Source: Penaeus vannamei
Lineage: Eukaryota > Arthropoda > Malacostraca > Decapoda > Penaeidae
Reading direction: 5' to 3'
Assembly: GCF_042767895.1 (NCBI RefSeq)
Contig: NC_091572.1
Span: 23,651,600 to 23,664,099, forward strand
DNA: 12,500 nucleotides
A model generated the notes under the pieces. The model did no database searches. It saw only the letters and a list, made by a program, of their open reading frames with translations, and was not told where the DNA came from. The position numbers and the translations under genes were made by a program. Below, in pieces: positions 1 through 9,100 of the stretch. Each line of letters begins with the position of its first letter. Position 1 is the stretch's first letter.

Positions 1-97
1 ACATTGTTTTATATTCCACACTTCTCTTTCAATTCGTTTCATGCATAATTGTTTTATATATTCTCACATTTGGATTCTTTACTTCCATAAATAACAG

Positions 98-227
98 AGA
101 CAAGAATAGCCCACTGGAGACAGAAGCAGCCATTACATCCTTCTTGGAGAAGGAGAAAGACATCCGATTAGCACTGTCAGACAACTTGGCCCGGGCAGTT
201 ATCCACGAAGGCTCTATGAATGATTAA
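98..227 (+). CDS. Internal exon, candidate cytosolic cysteinyl-tRNA synthetase (partial)
   Basis: An acceptor (ataacag, preceded by a T-rich stretch) is followed by 42 open codons that are clearly richer in G+C than the flanks, ending at TAA 225-227. The segment EKEKDIRLALSDNLARAVI resembles the stretch of cytosolic CysRS that I recall in human CARS1 as AIHKALCDNVDTRTVMEE, sharing the I..AL.DN...R.V pattern. Two residues equivalent to DT seem to be missing after DNL, so an indel there may have produced the early stop, and the true exon probably continues a little further. CysRS charges tRNA-Cys in the cytoplasm; this part lies after the catalytic domain. The exon starts with one base completing a split codon. 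The gene would enter from the left of the window. Identification rests on a short memory-based match; a different gene is possible. Confidence 0.45.
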
Positions 228-2348
228 TATTTTCGGAGTTTTATATTTTATAGTTATCATATATGTTTCTTTTGAAATAAGAGAAATTTCTCTATTTTAA
301 TTATAGGGAATTTCTTCTTTTTTATTTGCAAGTATCCTGGATGTCTTTTAAGAAAAGTCTTGTTTATTTATAATAATTTGGAATTAAAGTGTATGTTACT
401 GAAGAGCAAGTTTTACTCCCCCCAGAAATAGAAAAGTACGCTTCGGAAAGCAAATTTCATTTCTTAATTTTTTCCTGCTACCTTTCCTCAAGAAATAAAC
501 GTTTATTTTACTGAGAAAACAATTGTATTAGGATACTTTTTGGCATCTTCAATTTTGCTTGTTTTTACATGTAGTACAATCTGAAAGAGGTCAAAACTGG
601 AAATGTAGCATAGGCATCACTTTCCTAATGACCCCACAAAGCTACATGATTCAAGTCCTGTTCTCTTATGGTATATATTGTTTCCTGAGAAAACTATTTA
701 GTTGATTTTCACTTCATTTTCCTATCACCCATTTTTCTTCTTAGATCAAAATTGTTTGATCAAAAGAGATTTTCATTAGTACTAATTGGAAATAAGTAGA
801 GTGGGTGATGCTTGTGGTCATCATTTCCAAACTAATGGAAAATAATACATAAAAAAGAATGTACTCTAAATTCCAGATGATCAGGTAACCACAAACTTAA
901 GCATGTTCTTCCAGCTTGTGAATTATCTTCCTGTTTCTTCTATGGACAACCTTTCTAATCCATGATTAAATTGCTGGTATAAAAGTATAGTAAGGTATAA
1001 TGATGGAATTTTCTGGCAGGATGAATGACACATACTTTCATTTAACACTACTCATGATCTGTCCAACTTCAGGAAGGAAAATCTGCCAACTATCCTGGAC
1101 TTAGGAGCAACCAATGGCAAGTCTCTTTGAGGGAGAAAAAGTGGTATAAAGCAATAATATATATTGCATATAATTCCATAGACATGTGTTAATCAGCCAC
1201 ATTATGTCTTAGGCCATTAGAATGGAGAACCCAAAGAAGAAAAAAGGCTTATCTGTGTACCTTCTAGAGTCTTGGGTGATTTGCCAGGTTTTCCTTTCAC
1301 AGAGGATGTACTTGGAAGCAGGTTTCCAAGATCAGTAGTATTAAAGCATTGTGGTCCTTTTCCAGTAATTAATTTCCATTATATATATGTGGCACACTTG
1401 ACAAAAGTATGCATTTTCAATGTCAAGAAAGAGCATTTATATTAGATCATTTCCTGCATTTTTTTCACGTTTGCAGTGTGAATCTTGTTTGCATACAGTG
1501 ACATATTTGAAAGAGGATTAAATAAACACTGCAGGCTATAATTAAAGAGTTTGCTGACTTGTCAGTGTTCACAATTCCTCACATTATTTCCCAAATGTAT
1601 ATTATGGACTGCCAAGTGAATCGGGAACTTTCTTAAATGATATATAATATATTTAACTTTTAAGTGCATGAGAACCAATATTCCTTTAAAAAATAATAAT
1701 CAATCAACAGATCAAATAAAAAAAAGTATAAAAAGGTATTTTTTTCTTTGGCATATATGTTTTGAATTGATGAAAAAAAAATAAAGCATTGATTCCATTT
1801 CTATTTCAATAAAATGCTTATGTTCAGTCCTTACAAATGCTTTTGAGATCCTAGATATTTTCTATCTGTACAATGAATCTATTGTTTCATGTCACTAATG
1901 TGAAAGAAAAAATCTGTGTATTAATTGCTCCAACATAGTCCATAGTAGAGGGAAAGAAAATGACTGAATTATAAAAAATCAGTAATTTCTTTGTAGATTT
2001 TTTCATATCTTTAACTCTTATATAACATCCAAAGCACTTGTTGCACAATGTTACTGACCACAGAATATGAGTAAAAATTGAGAAGCAAATAATCATAACT
2101 TCCTACCTCATGCAGGTAGACATGGGGTTGTAAAATAGTATTGAACAATTGGGGGAAAAAAAAAAAAAATCAGTGGTTTCCTCTACATGTTCTGGTTTTC
2201 TTGGCTAAAAACATCTTATTAGCTCTGTGATCTCTTACTTTACTTAACATTCACTAGCACTGACTAATGCATTTATCCCTTTTAAAAGTAAGAATATCAA
2301 TGGTTAATTCAAACATTTGAATGTGATTTTTGTTGCTTTTTTTAACAG
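228..2348 (+). other. AT-rich non-coding stretch, probable intron
   Basis: No supported gene. The stretch is strongly AT-rich and almost free of CpG (about ten in the first 2 kb, several of them in the first exon). It contains poly-A runs such as 2155-2169 and a short inverted repeat at 744-761 (GATCAAA / TTTGATC, 4-base spacer). If the two flanking plus-strand segments belong to one gene, this is its intron of about 2.1 kb. A 69-codon minus-strand open frame at 1887-2096 has AT-driven composition and no recognisable motif. Confidence 0.5.
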
Positions 2349-2411
2349 CCAATTGTTTGGATGCATTGGAATTTGCTAAAAAAGACCCTATACGGCTTTC
2401 AATTCTCAAGG
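2349..2411 (+). CDS. Small exon, candidate next exon of cysteinyl-tRNA synthetase (partial)
   Basis: A strong acceptor (T-rich tract then AACAG at 2348) and a donor (AAGG|GTAATAG at 2412) bound 63 bases that are open in one frame, reading NCLDALEFAKKDPIRLSILK. In cytosolic CysRS the segment just after the DNxDTR motif has the loose pattern N.Y..D..A..K.PN.LLL.NIA, and this exon keeps the D, K, P and L/ILK spacing. That makes it the natural successor of the exon at 98-227, and both begin with bases completing a split codon. The following CysRS exons (IFG motif, C-terminal KMK and DKYSKF regions) were looked for to the right and not recognised. The similarity is weak on its own; the support is two consecutive segments in the right order. 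Confidence 0.35.
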
Positions 2412-2791
2412 GTAATAGAAACTATGCAGTAATGATAATGTATTGGAAGCTTTGACAGTCTGAAATGGAAGAGGAAGTGTTCAAATACCCACCTGGAAGA
2501 GGGGAGTTATCTGCACCCTCCACCCTCCCCCACACTCCAGGAATAGTGTGCTTCCATAAAATTATATAGAAAAAACTTTTTTTTGTATTGTTTGAAGTAG
2601 CCCACAAGTCATGAATAGTTTAGAGTGAAATTAAGAGTTTTTTTTATGAGTCTAAAGAACTCATGGTTTTCTTGTTTTCCTTCTCTTTTTGGCAAATTTT
2701 TCACTTTAATTGATGCATCACACTACATTGTCCCGAAGAATTTTCTCCTGTACTGTCTTCCAATAACTGTTTACACGTTAAAGCACTACCC

Positions 2792-2797
2792 TTTAAT
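2792..2797 (-). terminator. Possible Caprin polyadenylation signal (ATTAAA)
   Basis: Reading the minus strand, the variant hexamer ATTAAA lies about 90 bases after the proposed Caprin stop, with G/T-containing sequence beyond it. No canonical AATAAA was seen on this strand closer to the stop. The hexamer is common by chance in AT-rich DNA. Confidence 0.3.
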
Positions 2798-2814
2798 ACA
2801 GGCAGTAAAGTCAG

Positions 2815-2830
2815 TACGTTGTGCAACGTA
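2815..2830. repeat. 16-bp near-perfect palindrome
   Basis: The sequence TACGTTG-TG-CAACGTA has two 7-base complementary arms around a 2-base centre. A partial third copy of GTGCAAC follows directly. It lies in the presumed 3' UTR of the minus-strand gene, where it could form a short hairpin. No function is known. Confidence 0.5.
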
Positions 2831-2887
2831 GTGCAACACCTCTAGCGTTTTAGCACATGGTAGCCCCACTTGTCATCACAGTCACAG

Positions 2888-4235
2888 CTAAATCATCACC
2901 AATTCTTGCCTCACTTGGTTGCTGACATGCTGCTGCTGGTGGGGAGGTCGCTGGCCTTTGGTATCCACCTCCACGGCCTCTGAAGTTTCCTCGGTCCTTG
3001 TCCTGAAGCCACCACGACCACCGCGGAGGACCTCCTCCCATTCCTCCTCTTCCACCTCTGTATCCACCACCACCATAGCCTCCATAGGCTCCTCGGCCAT
3101 TCTGGTAACCACCTCCACCACCACTGTTCCCCTCACCTCCCCCGAATCCACCTCTGGCAAAACCTCTACCTCTGCCCCTCGATAACCTCCTCTTCTCATA
3201 GTCTCCATGTCCATTGGTGGGAGCCTGAGTCAGTTCACTTGATTCTCATCAAACTTCCTTCCCAGTTCCCCGGTTTCTCCACCAGCCCACTTGTCGTCAC
3301 CATTGACTGGGACATCCTGACTCCCAGGTGTTTTCTTCTGTTACAGTTGTTGCTGCTGAACAACTGGACCAGACTGCTGAGCGGGTGGCTGTTGTTCAGT
3401 CCAAGGACCAGCCCTGTCACCTCCACTTCATCTTTCCTGAGGACGGGCCTGGGGAGGCAGGAATAGGTGGCGGGGTTAGCGTACTTCACCCATAATAGGA
3501 CTGAGCAAGGCAGGCACACCTTGGGAGTACGCTGCTACATTTATGTTGTTAAAAGTCTGATTGGTATATGTTTGTGTGGAAATGTTGGGAGGGATGTGTT
3601 GGGTCTGGCCTGGAGCCACCCATAGGAGTGGGTGGCTGTGGCTGCTGCTGTACTGGCTTATTAGTCCTTGGGGGTCAGGCTTACACTTCCAATGGACACT
3701 ACAGCTTGATCCATATACACTGTGGAGTTCTGAGCCACCTGACTTTCCTGCAAAAAGTCAAAGCTCCCAGGTGATACAAGGTCACGGAGAGATATCTGCT
3801 GAAGCTGTGGTGGAGGAGGTTGTAAGGGAGTGGCAGCTTGCTGGGGTGGAGGCTGCTGTGGTGCTTGTGGTGGTGCTGGCTGTGGGAACTGCTGAGGTGC
3901 TGCTGGGGTTGTTGTGGTAGAGGCTGAGGAGCAGCTTTGGCAGAAGTAGGAGGGAGGTGCAGGGTGGCAGACCAGGAGTTGCAGGTGGGGCACCAGGAAC
4001 AGCTGCTGTAGTCATCTGAGCCATTGCTGCTACAATTGCCTCCTGTGTGGGTGCACTGGGTTGGGTTCTGGTTAATTGGTTGAAGGGAGTAGAGGTGAGG
4101 CACTGGGAGCACAGTCAGAGGAGGACCTCTCAGCATGTTGTTCACCACTTCCCTCCATAGCAGGTGAACAACCCCTGTTTCCTCACCAATCATGCCTATT
4201 TGTGTATTCCTCAGCCAAATTAACATCTTTCTCCT
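2888..4235 (-). CDS. CAPRIN1: Caprin last exon: Pro/Gln linker, G3BP-like motif, RGG tail
   Basis: The acceptor is a long T tract ending TTAAG at 4236. Reading on the minus strand, the protein hops between frames. It shows DVNLAEEYTNRHDW (4227-4186), QEAIVAAMAQMTTAAVPG (about 4053-4000), a Pro/Gln/Ala linker running into QISLRDLVSPGSFDFLQES (3945-3720), then PVQQQPQPPTPMGG (about 3650-3610). FNNINVAAYSQGVPAL (about 3553-3506), LTPPPIPASPGPSSGKMK (about 3476-3425) and GSQDVPVNGDDKWAGG (about 3332-3285) follow. The Gly/Arg tail includes RGRGRGFARGGFGGG and GGYGGGGYRGGRGG (3185-3030), and RGNFRGRGGGYQR then QRPPHQQQHVSNQ follow near the end. The first TAA/TAG in the closing frame is at 2890-2888. 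GSFDFLQES matches the position of the human G3BP-binding stretch NFIQDSMLDFE. RGG repeats bind RNA. About ten or more frameshifts and one TAA at 3343-3341 interrupt this exon. Confidence 0.85.
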
Positions 4236-6074
4236 CTTAAAAAAAAAAAAAATAGAAAAAAATAATTATTAAGGTACATCCTAAATACCCACAGATATCC
4301 CAACACTCCTTTCTGATATCAATAAAGAGGTTTTTACAACTACAACATACATATTAAACCAGGTCATATAAAGCACAATTGCAAAAAATAAAAGAGGAGG
4401 TCTAGAGGGAGAAGGTCAGAGGCAACAGAGGAGGGTTATTGGCAAAGAAACACAAGGCAAATCCACACTCTGTCTAGCCACCACATGTTACGAAGTCTTC
4501 ATTAGAAAAAAAAAAAAAAAAAATTCATTCACTGCAAGGACAGGTTTATCCTGTCCTACCTTGACAACGGTAAGGATGATTCTTGAAGATCTGTCAAAGA
4601 ACAAGACAAAAAAGCTATTTGCTCCTTCCTTTTCCGGCAACTCCCTTCCATCCACTTGTGCAACTTTTAAGCACTGACACATTTTTCTAATTATTAAAGA
4701 TCTGTGAATATCAATTAATATATATTTTTTTCAAGGCTATTCATATTGGTATTTTTGCTCTATTAGTGGCAGTCAAGAGGGGCCTGACATTATTGTAATA
4801 ACTGCTTAAACTCAATATGTTCCAGAAAGGTTATTGGAAGTATATCTTTGGCTAGATTTTCACCCTGAAAATTTTAAAAGCTCTATATATACTGAATATC
4901 TTGCTGTTTTTAGTATATAACAAAATGAAGTATTTTCACATGCTAGATGATCCTCTGTATCCCAACTTTTATATTTCAACAAACAATAGATAATATTTGA
5001 CTGGATGCGTGATGAGAAAAACAAAAAAAAAAAAGTAGCGAATAGATAAAAGTAAAGAATCACATTCTCAAATAAAGCCAACAAGAATAATGTCATCCAA
5101 ATACATTAATATGACTGACGTAGCATGTACAAAATGTGGCAGAACAATATTATGAAGCAAAGAGAGAATATAACTAAGACTGATAAATTATCAAAACTTC
5201 TATGAAAAATTAATATATCACAAGACCACTGGGTACCATCATTAATTGCATCTCATTAAGACATTTAACAACAGTCAGTTAACATTAATGTTGTCAAAAA
5301 AAATCATAATAAAAATTATCAGCCTTGAGCTAATAAAATTACATATATTCAAAAACCAAGAGCAGTCACTCACGGGCTCTTTGCTGACAGCCTCTTCCGT
5401 CGTGGTTGGTTTTCTCAGGGATATAGCAGCAGATAGAAATCTGTTCCACAATATTGCGCAGGGCTTTGTATGTGGTGTTAGCGATCTTTATTCCTCCTTC
5501 AGCAAATGGAGGAAAATGTTCCCCTCTGCTTTCCGTAGTTCATCCTGATTTGAAAAGATTTTTATTTTTTCATCTTTTTAGTTAAACTTAAAAACTAATT
5601 ATGATGCATAAGACAAATGCAAGTCTTACAAAATATAATAACTGCATAATCAATATGGTTAAGTCTTGCCAAATCTCTTTTGATACCTCAACATATTAAT
5701 TGTTACTACCTAAGAACATTAAACAAATACTCATATGCAAAAATTACTCACAGTATAACAAACACAAATTTCAATATCTACTCATATTTATAATACATCT
5801 GCTTACATTGAATCTTGTGTAAAGGCTGGCCTCCGTCCTGGTTAAATACCAATTTGAAAAGCATCAAGCTGATTTATGTTCGGCTCAAGCTGTACAGCAC
5901 CATTGGTCTCACTAAGAAATCCGTACAGCCTCTTCCTGTCCCATTTGATGCAAAACTTCCTGTGTAGAAAGATTTAAAGTTATAATAATCTTGCATGACT
6001 GAAATGAAACTCCATTTTTCAAAATTCCTAACAAATTGTGCCCCATCTTTTACATACTTAAAGGAAGGAATGAC

Positions 6075-6162
<88 letters not shown>

Positions 6163-9100
6163 TACATTTATGTCTATATCTTTATATATCTATCTACCTA
6201 TCTAAATGAATTCCCTTTAAATAATAACCTACCTACCGTGAAACATGTACAAGTTCATCAATCATTAGTCAGTTTTACAAAATATTCAAAAAAAAAAAAA
6301 AAAAAATTGCCACACACTCGCAACACTTCAGATTAAAGTGAATATTAAAATCTGTAACTCAAATGACAAGAAATTAAAATCAAGCAATAAAAACTGTTTT
6401 AAAAATCTTTCTTTTCAGTCACATCCTTTCACCAGCCTTTACACACTAATCCACAAAAATAATGAGAACATACCTGAATTTTTAATATTTTCACGCTGTT
6501 TACTTCTTCCTGAAACCGGTTCTTGTTGTTCCCTTTCAATTGTCTCTTGGAAACTTTGTTGTGTTCTGGAGACGATGTTGAGCACTGCTGGGACCAGCTC
6601 CCGGTGATCAGGTCCAGGTTGGCAAGAACATTGTCGTAGTTCTGTATGGCAAGCTGCTGGTCCTCATTCAGTTTCTTCCAAATGGATGTCAACTGCAATG
6701 TTCCAGTTTGGTCTGAGGATTGAAAATTTAATCATAATACAGGGTAGGTTTAACTCACAGAAAAGAGTAGTAGCTGATTTCCAAATAGTTAATTCAAAAG
6801 TTCATTTCAAACAAGGCTGACTATGGTTCTTCTAACTTGACCAGATATTAATATAAACCTTATAAAACAGAGAAAAAATGGCAACCAACTTGATACAATC
6901 AAGATTTTTTTTAGCATACTAATAATGCATCAAAAAAATCATTACCAGTCTGTGATTAATTTCCCTTTACATAATAGTATTAATCACCATGATAACTTGC
7001 AAGGAAATTAGAAAATTAGTAACATAAAAAACTCTCCTTAGACAGGGCATTTATATCAAAATAAAAGTAAATGTTTAACTTGAAATGCTGATTAAGATAA
7101 CATGTGGTTATTCAGGTTCAGTACTGGTGAGAGATCCCAACACGATTTTTCTTTCTTTCTTCTTTTTACTAAATTCTCCACTTTCATAATAAAGTGTCCT
7201 AAAAATATCTGATAGGATCATTGTGTTCTTGGTTAATGCAACAATGTAAAACTATTAACATGAACATGCCTTGCATCTAATTGTCCCCAAGAATTCTGGT
7301 TCTATAAGCAAATGAGTAAATATACAGGAAACTTCACTAAACATTTTTCTGGATATCTAAAGTTACAGTCGCATACATTTTTGCTTAATTCTTTTTTTTA
7401 ACAGACCGGCGGTAATATTCAAATTCCCACCCCTCCCAACCTCTAAACTGGGCATATTCCTGTTCTGCAGTGTTCTGTTGGATGTTGAGGAAAGGAATGG
7501 ATTGTTCAAAACTGGGAAATAAGGATACGGATAAGTCCGATATTGAAGCCGAGCCTCAACCAGGTTATGAGGGGAACCCTGTCTGCAGCTAACTAATGTC
7601 GACCGATCAAAGTGTATCAGCTAGTGCTGACGCCATAGAGCTTGGTCCTTTACTCCATCAAGGTGCCCACACAGCAGAAACCTCTGGGCAACTTTTCGCC
7701 TGTTTAAAGTACAAACCACCAACCCCTCGGATGAGAGGCAGACATGTTGCCACTGTACTAGCCTGAGGCTAACTGGCAAATTGGGCATAACACAAGTCTC
7801 TACAGTCTGCTAAAAAATACTCACAATAACCACACAAAAAACTTTAATCATATCATCTAAGTTAAAATTACTTGGATTAAATCATGTATTTCATTTCTAC
7901 ATCATTAGATTTCAGTGAAGCATTATTTCACATTGTAATTTTTTTTCCATTTCAAAGTAATTGATGGGATAAGATATGGTATAAGATGCAGAGCCTTAGT
8001 CACCACTAAATGACGAAATATAAATCGCGCCGCTTTCCTAAATTCAAAGTCGATCAGCTTGTTTACCTTGCGAAGAAAACACACAATCCCCTTAATGCGA
8101 TGCCCTAAGTAGTTCCAGTATTAATACGCAAGCATGTCAAAACAATATTTAGCTTACTTATCAGTGTATAATGTTATACATTCATGCGCATTCACACTTC
8201 CTTTCGCCTGCTGCCAGGCTGACACCTAGCCTGGCTCGCTCTCCAAGATGGAACGCTGTAAGAAATGTTACATTTCCAGTGTTATGTTCATTCTGGGTTA
8301 TACGTAAGACTATACAGTGACAAAGAAGATAAAATAGACTTCAGTAATGATGGCAATTTAATAGTGGGCCCACCAAGAGCTCCAAATGCTGGAAAAAAAC
8401 AAACATTAAAATTGAAGCAATCAGACGGTAGAAGGAAGCGAATGAAAGTTTGACGGTTGCAGATATAAAGGTATTTGGTTTAATTAGTTTACTATATGAA
8501 TGCAGCTCATCTTGCCATGCACATCAAAAGAGAATGTGTCCTGGGGTGTTGGGGGCTACCCCTCATCAACTCCTCCTCGGGCAGTGCCCAAAGGGCATGC
8601 CTACTGATAGCAATTGCGCTGATATATTAGGTTGGTTTATTGGTTAATACATTTTTTTGGGGGGTTGAAACACGTGAATTCTGTAGCTGCCAAAAAGGGG
8701 TTGGGCCCCGTAGAGTTTTACTCTCCAAAGGCCAGTCCTAGAGGAATTTCAAAGATGGTGGTTACATCCGTAGAGTTTCATTAGCCAATTTTAAGCATTT
8801 TTTGAGCTAGTAGTACACATTTTAAATCTTTTTTTTCTTCCTATTTAATCCTGTTTTCCATAATTTCCCTGATTTACTGCATGCCCTACCCTGCTAATGG
8901 GACTATCAAATCAAGATCGTCAATGGAGAACTGGTACTGATTCCTCCTTTTGATGTATTCGCTGGAATAAAGAACGCCTTGAAATCGATGAAATCATTGG
9001 ATTTCCCAGAAAAACTTTTTTTTTCTTTTTTTTTTTTTTTTTGACTCTGCAAGGGTGCGTTACAGTTCCCTAAACACTACCCAGCCAACATCCTAGGCGT

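Larger units (their letters stand above)
2412..2887. other. Intergenic stretch / Caprin 3' UTR
   Basis: This stretch lies between the last plus-strand exon-like segment and the Caprin stop codon. It is AT-rich with no supported coding sequence. Part of it should be the 3' UTR of the minus-strand Caprin gene. Open frames at 2422-2607 (minus) and 2625-2831 (plus) have no recognisable features. Confidence 0.5.
4236..5373 (-). other. Caprin last intron
   Basis: This 1.1-kb AT-rich interval runs between the donor GTGAGT (5373-5368) and the acceptor at 4237-4236. It contains an 18-base poly-A run (plus strand, 4506-4523) and one stretch with better coding character at 4663-4560, listed separately. 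Open frames at 4860-5096 (minus) and 5246-5548 (plus) are AT-driven or antisense to the exon at 5374-5544. No other features were seen. Confidence 0.6.
5960..6473 (-). other. Caprin intron 2
   Basis: A 514-base intron between donor GTATGT (6473) and acceptor at 5961-5960. It contains a large TA microsatellite (6079-6155) and a 19-base poly-A run on the plus strand (6288-6306). It is otherwise AT-rich without features. Confidence 0.8.

Noticed and set aside
744..761. GATCAAA/TTTGATC inverted repeat
   Set aside because: Short arms in AT-rich DNA are common by chance; no associated feature.
2919..3185. Plus-strand Ser/Thr-rich open frame
   Set aside because: It is the antisense of the Gly/Arg-rich Caprin tail; GC-rich repeats suppress stops on both strands.
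3239..3466. Plus-strand open frame opposite the last Caprin exon
   Set aside because: Antisense to minus-strand sequence that carries Caprin motifs; no motif of its own.
3561..3920. Plus-strand open frames over the Caprin linker, including a Val-rich stretch
   Set aside because: They are antisense shadows of the Pro/Gln-rich Caprin exon, whose minus-strand reading has family motifs.
5874..6167. Minus-strand frame with a Tyr-Ile repeat
   Set aside because: It is made by the TA microsatellite running through an intron into one wrong frame of Caprin exon 3.
8570..8610. GCCCAAAGGGC hairpin, considered as a histone-type 3' stem-loop
   Set aside because: The loop and flanks do not fit the histone stem-loop, and no histone gene is nearby.
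8898..9040. Open plus-strand frame reading IKIVNGELVLIPPFDV
   Set aside because: It has no start codon, ends in poly-T coding for Phe and matches no family I know; stretches of about 40 open codons are expected by chance in this much DNA.
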